From an uncultured bacterium (GTDB lineage: Bacteria > Chloroflexota > Anaerolineae > JACIWP01): 9,991 bases of DNA. Under the pieces are notes generated by a model. It was not told where the DNA came from. It was given only the letters and a program-made list of their open reading frames with translations, and searched no databases. This document shows, one piece after another, positions 1-7,400 of this stretch; within the stretch, counting starts at the first letter, position 1, and each line of letters opens with the position of its first letter. The stretch is taken from contig CAIQJD010000367.1 of the NCBI GenBank assembly GCA_903872005.1, positions 1 through 9,991 of the forward strand, read 5' to 3'. Position numbers and translations under genes: made by a program.

Positions 1-224
1 ACGCCCGCGAAGGCTTCACCTCGAAGGAGGACGCCCTCCCGCCCAAGATGTTCCAACCCTTGAAGGGCGGGCCGAGCGACGGCTTCGTCGTCACGCATGC
101 GGAAGCGGACGCCTATCGCGCCATGTACTACCGCGTCGCCGGCTGGGATGAAGAAGGCCGGCCGACCCGCGGCAAGCTCGAAGAACTCGACCTCGACTGG
201 CTCGCGGACATGCTCTACAAGTAG
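1..224 (+). CDS. aor: Aldehyde:ferredoxin oxidoreductase, C-terminal fragment (5' end outside window)
   Basis: Only the last 73 codons are present (in frame from base 3, stop TAG at 222-224). The fragment reads AREGFTSKEDALPPKMFQ, then PLKGGPSDG, then MYYRVAGWDEEGRP and a closing KLEELDLDWL. This is the conserved tail of the aldehyde:ferredoxin oxidoreductase family: the REGF(T)xxxDxLPP block, the PLxxGPxxG turn, and the YYxxxGWDExGxPTxxKLEELxL ending. Family members are tungsten (or molybdenum) bis-pterin, 4Fe-4S enzymes that oxidise aldehydes to carboxylic acids with ferredoxin as electron acceptor, in the cytoplasm of anaerobes. The cofactor and cluster ligands lie upstream of the window, so the exact subfamily (AOR, FOR, GAPOR or another tungsten oxidoreductase) cannot be told. 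A strong terminator follows 11 bases after the stop, so this is the last gene of its transcript. Family assignment is firm; substrate is unknown. Confidence 0.88.
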   Translation, partial: AREGFTSKEDALPPKMFQPLKGGPSDGFVVTHAEADAYRAMYYRVAGWDEEGRPTRGKLEELDLDWLADMLYK

Positions 225-235
225 CCCACACGCGC

Positions 236-275
236 AACCTCCCGCCGGCATTGAGCCGGCGGGAGGTTCTTTTTT
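236..275 (+). terminator. Rho-independent terminator after the oxidoreductase gene
   Basis: A perfect 14-bp stem (236-249 AACCTCCCGCCGGC pairing with 255-268) encloses a 5-base loop ATTGA and is followed at once by C and six T (270-275). The T-run lies on the plus-strand side only, so the site terminates the gene ending at 224. The same hairpin sits 30 bases beyond the stop of the converging MscS-type gene and could slow transcription from that side, but it has no U-tract in that direction. Confidence 0.93.
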
Positions 276-297
276 GCCCCGCCCTATTGCCCCTGCG

Positions 298-1881
298 TTA
301 CTGACTGCATACCATCTCCTGCACCTGCCGGGCGATCTCCGTGACGACGCGTCGCGCCCGGCCATAGTGTTCCAGGCGGGTATTGTCCACGTAAAACCAC
401 AGGCGCAGATTCACTTTCCCATCGCCAAACGTGCGAAAGACGACCATTGGGTTCTTCCACGCCTCCGGCCGCAGCTTGTATTGCTGTTGTATCCACGCCC
501 GCAACTGGCGAGCGGCATCGTCCAGGCGGACTTCCACCGTGTCGCGCGGCCGATTCAACTTCTGCTTCAGCTCGTTCCATTCACGCGCCAGCATCGCATT
601 GCGATCCTGCCACAAAGCGCGCTGCGCCGGCTGCTCTTCCGCTTCCGACCAGGGGTCCGGCTCCGCCGCCCAGGCCGCCGCGCTGGCAAGCACATTGTCG
701 AGCAATACCTGCGCCGGCGCAACGAAATCCCGCTCAATGACACTCAGCTCCGTGCGATTGAACCCGTCGCGTTCGTCGCGCGTCAAGATGTCGGCTAGTT
801 GGCTCAGCGCCTCCTGAAATGCCACCAGATCGCAATCCAGCTTCCCTTCCAGCTCCAGCTTGTGGATCGCCCCCTGATAGTGATGCACCTCTTCCATGAT
901 CTGTGTGCGCGCCGGGTCGCCGGCCAGCAACGCGCCGGCCTCTCGCAGCATGACCGCGATCCGCTCGTGCACCAGCGGCAGCTTCTTTTCCAGGTCTTGC
1001 ACCAAGACACACGGGTGCGCCGCGGCGATGCGCTGGGTCGTCTGCTGCACGTGCGCCAGGTTCTCGCTGCACGGCACCGTGAAGTCAATGTACACCTTTT
1101 GCTCGGCCGTCGGCTTGGTGATGTTGACAATCGTCGAGTTGGAGAGGACCTTGTTCGGCACGAAGACTGTCGAGTGTTCATCCAGCGAATAGAGCGCCGT
1201 AGAGCGCAGGCCCAGGCGTTGCACTTCGCACAGTTTGCCGTCCGGCAGGATGATGAGATCGCCATGCCGGAAAGGCGCTTCGATCAATAGGCTCATGCCG
1301 CTGAAGATGTTCGAGAGCGTATCCTGCAAAGCCAGGCCCAGGACGAGGCCGATAACGCCGGCGCCCAGCAGCACCGACGTCACGTTCACACCCCACTGTG
1401 GCAAGATCAACAGCGCCGCCGTCACAATCAAGATCACCGGCCCGAACAGATTCAGGAACGGGATCAGTACGTCGTCCACCTGGCTCTCGGTGTTCTTCGC
1501 CCACTGACTGCCATAGTACCCCAGAATATCGCGCAGCACGCGCCACAGCAGCCGCACGACGATGAGGATGAGGAGCGTCTCGAAGATCGGCCCCAGCCAA
1601 CTGATGGCCTTGGCCGGCCAGGGCAGCAGATCCAGCGATTTGATCAAGCCATAAGCCAGAGTCAGGATGACCACCGGCCGGCGCAGGATCTCGACCAGAA
1701 TGTCCTCAATCTCGCCGGGGATACGTTGCGCCAGCCACTTCAATACGTATGTGAACAGCAGGTAGAGCAGAAAAGCCAGGATCGCCCAGCCCAGTAGATT
1801 CACGAGGAACGAGCCAAATGGATTGCTGAGGAAGCCCAATGCCGGCGGAAGCGCAATCTGGTAGCCGAAAACCGTAATCAT
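298..1881 (-). CDS. MscS-family mechanosensitive ion channel with an inserted helical region
   Basis: This is an inner-membrane channel that should open under membrane tension and release solutes on hypo-osmotic shock. Numbering from the ATG (527 aa), hydrophobic segments lie near residues 25-45, 69-86, 97-117 and 141-160, followed by the glycine/alanine-rich pore helix at about 169-198. That helix carries the family signature GAGVIGLVLGLALQDTLSN and then IEAPFRHGD at its cytoplasmic end. The beta domain follows (LGLRSTALYSLDEHS, VFVPNKVLSNSTIVN). The usual C-terminal alpha/beta domain starts at about 265 (VYIDFTVPCS) and finishes at about 478-527 (MVVFRTFGDG, VNLRLWFYVDN). Between the two halves lies a charged, mostly helical stretch of about 175 residues (about 298-473) that typical MscS proteins lack. 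Start choice: a GTG at 1885-1887 would add two residues but lies inside the G-run that looks like the ribosome binding site, so the ATG at 1879-1881 is preferred. Last gene of the minus-strand cluster, 52 bases after the stress-protein gene. Confidence 0.9.
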   Translation of the reverse strand: MITVFGYQIALPPALGFLSNPFGSFLVNLLGWAILAFLLYLLFTYVLKWLAQRIPGEIEDILVEILRRPVVILTLAYGLIKSLDLLPWPAKAISWLGPIFETLLILIVVRLLWRVLRDILGYYGSQWAKNTESQVDDVLIPFLNLFGPVILIVTAALLILPQWGVNVTSVLLGAGVIGLVLGLALQDTLSNIFSGMSLLIEAPFRHGDLIILPDGKLCEVQRLGLRSTALYSLDEHSTVFVPNKVLSNSTIVNITKPTAEQKVYIDFTVPCSENLAHVQQTTQRIAAAHPCVLVQDLEKKLPLVHERIAVMLREAGALLAGDPARTQIMEEVHHYQGAIHKLELEGKLDCDLVAFQEALSQLADILTRDERDGFNRTELSVIERDFVAPAQVLLDNVLASAAAWAAEPDPWSEAEEQPAQRALWQDRNAMLAREWNELKQKLNRPRDTVEVRLDDAARQLRAWIQQQYKLRPEAWKNPMVVFRTFGDGKVNLRLWFYVDNTRLEHYGRARRVVTEIARQVQEMVCSQ

Positions 1882-1886
1882 AGACA

Positions 1887-1892
1887 CCCCCC
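1887..1892 (-). promoter_or_regulatory. G-run ribosome binding site of the MscS-type gene
   Basis: On the minus strand six G in a row are followed by TGTCT and then ATG, a spacing of 5. The alternative in-frame GTG overlaps the last G of this run, so this element favours the ATG at 1881 as start. It is a G-only Shine-Dalgarno-like element rather than a canonical GGAGG, hence moderate confidence. Confidence 0.5.
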
Positions 1893-1933
1893 GTGTCAGA
1901 CTTTGTCGCGCCGATCATAGCGGGATCCGCCGG

Positions 1934-2833
1934 TCAACGCGCCGGCGCCAAGAGGAGCGGAATATGCGCGCGCCGTATCACCTGCGGCGCGACACTCTCC
2001 GCCCAGAAAGCCGCCAGACCCCCTCGTCCGTGCGTGCCCAGCGCCACCAGGTCGCTGTCGGCCTGGCGCGCCGTGCGGATGATGACCTGCGCCGGGTCGC
2101 CGCGTCCCACCTGCGCGGCCGCCGGCGCGCCCTGCGCCTGCGCCAATGCCACGCGGCCGGCCAGATACGCGGACGCCCCATCTTCGTGCAAGTCCAACAG
2201 CGCCGAGGTTGCCCCAGGCAAGAAACGCGCCCGGACGCGCGCCTCACCCGCAAGCGTTGCCGGCGTCGGCACGACCATCACCAGCCGCAGTTCGCCGGCG
2301 CAAGCTCGCCCCAACCCGATGGCCGTCTCCAGCCCGCTCTCATGCGCCGGATCGCCGTCCAGCGGGACCAGCAGCCGCCGGCAGGCGAACGCCGGCGCTC
2401 TCCCGAAACGCGGCGGCTGGATCAACAAGACCGGCGACTCGCCCAGCGCGATCACCTGTTGAGGGATGCTTCCGAACAACCAGTCACGCAGGCCGCCCTT
2501 CCCATGCGTACACATCACGATCAGATCCGGGCCCAATTCCTCTACGTGCTCCGCCAAGCTGCGCGCCACATCGCTCACCGCAGTCGTATGCACGTGCCAT
2601 TCCACCGCAGAACCGGCCGGGAACGCGCGCGCCGCGACCTCGCTCAGATACGCGTCGGCCTCCGCCGGGGCCGCCAGGTGGCGCTCGCCATGCACCACCT
2701 GCGGCGCGTCCCGCTCAATCACATGTACCAGGGCCACCCGCGCGCCCAGCCGTTGACCCAGATACGCCGCCGCCGGCAGCGCCGCCTCCGCCAGGCGCGA
2801 CCCGTCCAACGGAACCAGCAGATGGTGGAACAT
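1934..2833 (-). CDS. Tandem-domain universal stress protein (UspA family)
   Basis: The 299-residue cytoplasmic protein holds two Usp domains, about 1-141 and 152-299. Each starts with the typical strand (HHLLVPLDGS; RRLLVPLDGD) and ends with the family's nucleotide-binding loop and last strand. Domain 1 reads C108-T-H-G111, nine residues, G121-S122, then SPVLLI. Domain 2 reads G266-T-H-G269, nine residues, E279-S280, then IPLLLAP. Against the ATP-binding pattern G-2x-G-9x-G-S/T, each half therefore departs at one position (C108 for Gly; E279 for Gly), and the second change is the more likely to weaken binding. Start: the ATG at 2833 puts the first strand three residues in, as in most Usp proteins, and has AAAGGA nine bases upstream. 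An in-frame ATG at 2851 overlaps the transporter's stop as ATGA and would add six residues. Second gene of the cluster; probably a stress-tuned partner of the transporter or channel, which is inference. Confidence 0.92.
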   Translation of the reverse strand: MFHHLLVPLDGSRLAEAALPAAAYLGQRLGARVALVHVIERDAPQVVHGERHLAAPAEADAYLSEVAARAFPAGSAVEWHVHTTAVSDVARSLAEHVEELGPDLIVMCTHGKGGLRDWLFGSIPQQVIALGESPVLLIQPPRFGRAPAFACRRLLVPLDGDPAHESGLETAIGLGRACAGELRLVMVVPTPATLAGEARVRARFLPGATSALLDLHEDGASAYLAGRVALAQAQGAPAAAQVGRGDPAQVIIRTARQADSDLVALGTHGRGGLAAFWAESVAPQVIRRAHIPLLLAPAR

Positions 2834-2842
2834 CTCAGCGCT

Positions 2843-2851
2843 TCCTTTCAT
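2843..2851 (-). promoter_or_regulatory. Start region of the stress-protein gene: ATGA overlap and AAAGGA
   Basis: Read on the minus strand, ATGA at 2851-2848 combines a possible start codon with the TGA stop of the transporter gene. AAAGGA (2848-2843) follows, nine bases before the ATG at 2833. Either start makes the second gene dependent on ribosomes that have just finished the first, so translational coupling is likely. The position of the AAAGGA favours the inner ATG. Confidence 0.55.
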
Positions 2852-4158
2852 CCCCCCGTGAAGGTGCGTGCCAGGAGGTAGATGTTGAGCGCCACAATGA
2901 GCGCCGCGAGGCACGACGCCAGGACAGTCGTCAGCCGGCGGTTGACCAACACGCCCATGATGTCGCGCCGGCTGGTGAAGAGCACCAGCGGGATAATGGC
3001 GAAGGGCAGGCCGAAGCTCAACACCACCTGGCTCATGACCAGCGTGTGGGTCGGCTCCAGCCCGATGAAGATCACGAGGAGCGAAGGGCCCATCGTCGCC
3101 AGCCGGCGCACCCAGACCGGTATCTGGCGCTGCAAGAAGCCCTGCATCACAATCTGCCCCGACATGGTGCCCACGGACGACGAGGATAGACCGGACGCCA
3201 GCAAGGAGATCGCGAAGACCCAGCTCGCCGCCGGGCCGAGAAGCGGCACCAGCGTCTGGTGCGCCTGTTCAATCGTGCCCACGCCCTGCATCCCGGCCCG
3301 ATGAAAAGTAGCCGCCGCCATCATCAGCATCGCCGCATTGATCAGGCCGGCCAGCCCCATCGCCACGACCACATCCACCACCTCGAAGCGGAACAGCCGG
3401 CGCAGTTGCGCCGGCTCGCGCACCACAATGCGCCCCTGCATCAGCGATGAATGCAAGAAGATGACATGGGGCATCACCGTCGCGCCCAGGATGCCGGTTG
3501 CGAGCAGGATACTTCCGACGCCGCTGAACTGGGGCACGACCGCATGAAAGAGCACTTGGCCCCAGTCCGGCCGATCGAGTACCGTCTCAATCAGGTAGCT
3601 CAGGGCGATGATGCCCACCAGTACACTGATGACCGCTTCCAGCGGCCGGAAGCCATAGCGCTGTAGACTCAGAATAAGGAAGGTGGCCAGCGCCGTGAGG
3701 ATGCCGGCCAACCAGAGTGGGATGCCAAACAGAAGATTGAACCCGAGCGCGGCCCCCAGGAACTCGGCCAGGTCGGTGGCGATGGCGACCGTCTCCATCA
3801 CGCCCCACATGACCAGCACCACCGGCCGGGGAAATTGGCGCCGGCAATGCTCCGCCAGATTGGCCCCGGTGGCGATGCCCAGCTTGGCCGACAACGACTG
3901 AATCAACATCGCCATCAGATTGCTGGCAACCACCACCCACAGCAATGTATAGCCGAACTGCGCCCCGCCCTGGATGTTGGTCGCGAAGTTGCCCGGGTCC
4001 ACGTAGGCAACGCTGGCAATGAATGCCGGCCCCAGGAACGGCAGCAGCCGCGCCAGACCGCGCTTGGCGCTGCGGCCGGCCAAGATATCCGTGGCGCTTT
4101 CCACCGCGTCGGCGCTGGGCGACTGGGCTTCGGCCTGCTCCTTCGGCCTGCTATCCAT
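2848..4158 (-). CDS. mntH: Nramp-family divalent metal (Mn2+/Fe2+) transporter, MntH-like
   Basis: This 436-residue inner-membrane protein should import Mn2+ or Fe2+ with protons. The two metal-binding signatures of the Nramp family are present: D54-P-G-N57 in the unwound first helix and A226-T-V-M229-P-H231 in helix 6, giving the expected ligands Asp, Asn and Met. Other family blocks are ATDLAEFLGAALGFNLLFGIPL (about 127-148, given here in two overlapping parts: ATDLAEFLGAALGF and NLLFGIPL) and SVGTMSGQIVMQGF (about 328-341). Eleven or so hydrophobic helices follow a polar N-terminal tail of about 35 residues. Length is normal for MntH (about 410-450). The ATG at 4158 is chosen over longer in-frame starts (to 4281) because GAGGGAG stands four bases before it and because the extension would cover the promoter at 4225-4253. 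First gene of the minus-strand cluster. Mn versus Fe preference, or transport of another divalent ion, cannot be read from the sequence. Confidence 0.9.
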   Translation of the reverse strand: MDSRPKEQAEAQSPSADAVESATDILAGRSAKRGLARLLPFLGPAFIASVAYVDPGNFATNIQGGAQFGYTLLWVVVASNLMAMLIQSLSAKLGIATGANLAEHCRRQFPRPVVLVMWGVMETVAIATDLAEFLGAALGFNLLFGIPLWLAGILTALATFLILSLQRYGFRPLEAVISVLVGIIALSYLIETVLDRPDWGQVLFHAVVPQFSGVGSILLATGILGATVMPHVIFLHSSLMQGRIVVREPAQLRRLFRFEVVDVVVAMGLAGLINAAMLMMAAATFHRAGMQGVGTIEQAHQTLVPLLGPAASWVFAISLLASGLSSSSVGTMSGQIVMQGFLQRQIPVWVRRLATMGPSLLVIFIGLEPTHTLVMSQVVLSFGLPFAIIPLVLFTSRRDIMGVLVNRRLTTVLASCLAALIVALNIYLLARTFTGG

Positions 4159-4224
4159 GCTTCTCCCTCGCTGGTTCCAGCTTATCCGCGCCATCTGGCC
4201 GCTCTCGGCCCCAGCGTAGCAGGA

Positions 4225-4253
4225 AATATAGCACACCCCGGCCGCGGCGTCAA
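4225..4253 (-). promoter_or_regulatory. Predicted sigma70-type promoter of the transporter/stress/channel cluster
   Basis: On the minus strand TTGACG (4253-4248) and TATATT (4230-4225) are separated by exactly 17 bases. The three bases before the -10 box are TGC, an extended -10 element. Transcription would start near 4218, leaving a leader of about 60 bases before the ATG at 4158. The TATATT is set in otherwise very GC-rich sequence, which makes chance less likely. No clear metal-repressor operator is recognised on top of it. Confidence 0.75.
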
Positions 4254-4311
4254 TCCCCCGACGAGCGCTCCCATGCGCCACAGAATTCCGCAGACTGACC
4301 TCGCCGGGGTA

Positions 4312-4340
4312 TTGACAAACACAGCATATTGTAATATACT
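4312..4340 (+). promoter_or_regulatory. Predicted strong sigma70-type promoter of the giant propeller gene
   Basis: TTGACA (4312-4317), a 17-base spacer and TATACT (4335-4340) make an almost perfect consensus promoter. It lies in an AT-rich island (about 4311-4372) that stands out from the GC-rich surroundings. Transcription would begin near 4347, giving a leader of about 134 bases. A small dyad, ATATT-GT-AATAT (4326-4337), overlaps the spacer and the -10 box and could be a repressor site; that part is speculative. Confidence 0.8.
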
Positions 4341-4398
4341 CTATAGCAATTGAATAATGTTATACATCGAATAGTCGCCCTTTGCGCCGTGTGACTCC

Positions 4399-4430
4399 AG
4401 CAGGACCATCCGATAGCGGCTGGTCTTGCT
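4399..4430 (+). promoter_or_regulatory. Hairpin in the 5' leader of the propeller gene
   Basis: AGCAGGACCA (4399-4408) pairs with TGGTCTTGCT (4421-4430) over ten base pairs, one of them a G-T wobble, around a 12-base loop. It sits in the untranslated leader, about 50 bases downstream of the predicted transcription start and 50 bases upstream of the GTG. The bases after it (TCTATTACG) are not a convincing U-tract, so it is not called a terminator. No known riboswitch class is recognised. It may stabilise the mRNA or bind a regulator. Confidence 0.4.
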
Positions 4431-4467
4431 TCTATTACGATCACTTGTGTCGTACTTCTATTGCGCT

Positions 4468-4477
4468 AGGGAGGTGA
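4468..4477 (+). promoter_or_regulatory. Very strong ribosome binding site deciding the GTG start
   Basis: AGGGAGGTGA contains GGAGGTGA, the full complement of the usual 16S rRNA 3' end, and its GGAGG core ends six bases before the GTG at 4481. This fixes the start of the large gene at a GTG codon and predicts high translation. Confidence 0.9.
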
Positions 4478-4480
4478 AAC

Positions 4481-7400
4481 GTGTATCGGTTCAAGCTGTC
4501 AAGCATCACCATTCTACTTCTGGCCTGCATCCTGTTGGCGCCGGCCGGCGCCCCCGTCTTCTCCCAGGCCGCCCTGGACAACCCACCGGCCCCTGCCGGA
4601 GAAGATGTCCTTCCCGCGCCGCTCGCGCTACGCGCCCCCGCCAACGACCCGCTGCGGTCTCCGACCAACCCCCAGATCGGAGCGCGCGCGTTCGACCCTT
4701 ACCAGCAGACCAACGAAGCCGCTCCCTCGTGGCAACGCTGGCCTTATGGCAGCCCCGACCCGACCTTCGGCTACTTGTATGATGTGGCCTGGACGCCGGC
4801 CGTCGCCGGCCAGACCCGCCAGGCGTGGGCCGTCGGCTTCACCACGGACTTCCAAGGCACCGCCCTGCATTGGGATGGCCGGAGCTGGCAACGCACGCCC
4901 TTGCCGGGCGGCGCCGGCATGATCGGCCACGTCTCCGTCATCAGCGCCAACGACGTTTGGGCCGCTGGCGATGCTTTCCTGCACTGGGACGGTTCTGCCT
5001 GGAGCATTGGCGGCCGGCTGCAGCCCGGCGTGGCAGACATCGTGCTGACGCTGCAGATGCTTTCGCCAACCCTCGGCTTCGCCGGCACGTTCAAGGGCTA
5101 CATCTATACCTGGGATGGCTCGGACTGGACGCGCGGCGACCAGATCTCCGGCCTCGACGTACAGACTCTCCACATGTTCGATGCGAACAACGGCTGGGCC
5201 GCCGGCCAGCAGGGCGTCATCCTGCGCTGCCAGAATGGCGTCTGGAGCCGCGTCTATAGCCCCGTCTCGCACAGTTTCATCAGCATGTCTTTCATCTCGC
5301 CCAACGACGGTTGGCTCGTCGGGACGGGCGGCACCTTCCTGCACTGGGATGGCGCCGCCTGGACGCCGGTCTTCGTCCCTGGAGCCACCGCGACCGTGGG
5401 CATATCCATGCGTACCCCCACCGACGGCTGGGCCGTCGGCGAGCTGGGCAAGGTCTTCCATTGGGATGGCCGGTCCTGGACGGCTGTGCAAGTAGAGGAC
5501 GCTGAAGGCATCCTGCTCATGTCTGTCTCGGCCGCCTCATCGTCCAGCGCCTTCATGGTCGGCACCAGTGGGGCGCTCCTCCAATGGGATGGCCGCGCCT
5601 GGAAGGTAGTCCCCCTCACCGCTCGCATGCCGCTGTGGATTCGCGATGCGCGCATGACCGCGGCGAACGACGGGTGGGCCGTCGGCGGCGCCGGCCTCCT
5701 GCTGCGCTGGGACGGCCAGGACTGGCAAACGCAGACTCCTATCGAGGGTAATCCTACTCTGCTCAGCATAGACATGTTCGGGCCGCGTGCCCTCTGGATG
5801 GCCGGCGCCGGCGGCCTGGTCTACGGCGAAGGCGACGGCGAATGGCGCGTCTGGGAGGTACCGGCCGTGTTCTGGAGTGTGGATGCGGTGCCCATCGAGA
5901 ACCAGGTCTTCGCCGCCGGCAACAACGGAGCCGAAAAACCGCTCGGCGTCATCTACACCCTGGACGACGAAGACTGGCGCAAGATGGATATCCCCACCCA
6001 GACGCCTGCGCTATACGGCATTAAGATGTACAGCGCCGGCTTCGGCTTCGCCGTCGGCGCGCAGGGAACCATCCTGCGCTGGGACGGCGCGACCCAGACC
6101 TGGAGTCCGGTGGGCAGTCCCACCGGGGATACCCTTCTCAGCGTCGAGTTCGTCTCCCGCACCGACTGGTGGGCCGTCGGGACCAACGGAACCATCTTGC
6201 ACGGCGATGGCGAGAACTGGACCCGCGTGGATTCGCCGCTCCCCGGCTATCAGTTGTGCACCGTCCGCATGACCAACTTGAAGCTCTCGACAAACAATGA
6301 TATCTGGATTAGTGGCGAGCAGGGCGCGCTGCTGCACTACAATTGGGACACCCACGCTTGGGACGTGGTGCCCAGCAGCACCACCAACACGCTCACGGGT
6401 CTCGCCGGCGACTTGGACGGCACGGCTTGGGCCTTCGGCGCAAACGGGACCATTGTCCATTATGGCCCCACCTACACGATGACCGGCCGGGTCACCGATG
6501 CTCTCAGCGGGACGCCCCTGCCGGGCATCGAGCTGCGCGCCGGCACGAACGTCAGCGTCCGCACCGATGCGGACGGCGTCTACCGCTTCACGCTCGTCCC
6601 ATCCTCCACCTACGAAATCACTCTGGCGACGCCCGGCTACACCTACGCGCCAACGCAGCGCAGCGTGACCGTCCCGCCGGATGCGACCGGCCTCGACTTC
6701 ACCGCGCGCCGCGCCAACTCGTGGAAGTGCTGGCCCGGCGACGAACCCTTCGCCTGCGCCCCCAACCTCTTCAGCGTCGCGTCGGCCGGCAATGGACGCG
6801 GCTGGGCGGTTGGCGAAGATGGCGTCATCTTCCTGTGGGACGGCGCGCGCTGGCTGCGCGTCCCCAGCCCGGCCAACCTCACGCTCAGGTCCGTCACCGC
6901 CACCTCCTGGACGGACGCATGGGCCGTCGGCGGAGGCGGCACGGTGCTGCACTGGGACGGCCGCGTCTGGAGCACGGTGGATGCCGGCGCAGCGGTCAAT
7001 CTGGGCGCGGTCGCCGCCCTCGCGCCGAATGATGTCTGGATCGCCGGCCAGGAGGGCCTCATCCGCCATTGGAACGGCGCGACCTGGCAGACCGTCCCCA
7101 GCGGCACGGATGACATCATCCGCACCCTCTCCATGCTCTCGCCCACCGAAGGCTGGGCCGCCGGTGGGCACGTTGATGCACAAACGGGAGCGGCGACCTC
7201 GTTCATCCTGCATTGGAATGGGCAGACCTGGAGCCAGGTCTTCAGCCCGGTGGACAAGCCCATTACCGCCATCTCCATGCTCTCCCCGACCCTCGGTTGG
7301 GCCGTCGGCGTGGATGGCATCGTGCGTTGGAATGGCAGCTACTGGGCGCTGGATCCCGCCGCCGAGCGGGGCGTTTTCACCGGTCTGGCGATGCGCTCTC

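Noticed and set aside
2146..3189. Open frame of 347 codons on the plus strand over the Usp and Nramp genes
   Set aside because: Product is Pro/Arg/Ala-rich without family signals, opposite two genes with clear conserved motifs.
4357..4374. Five-codon micro-ORF in the leader of the propeller gene (MLYIE, stop)
   Set aside because: There is no ribosome binding site, it begins only about ten bases from the predicted transcript start, and it has no attenuator-like composition.
4250..4444. Open frame of 64 codons on the minus strand in the divergent region
   Set aside because: It would cover the plus-strand promoter and AT-rich island, has no convincing ribosome binding site, and its product resembles nothing I know.
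4481..4528. Lipobox-like LLAC at residues 13-16 of the propeller protein
   Set aside because: The hydrophobic core continues beyond the cysteine and a better signal-peptidase I site (VFSQA) follows at residue 30; kept only as a minor alternative.
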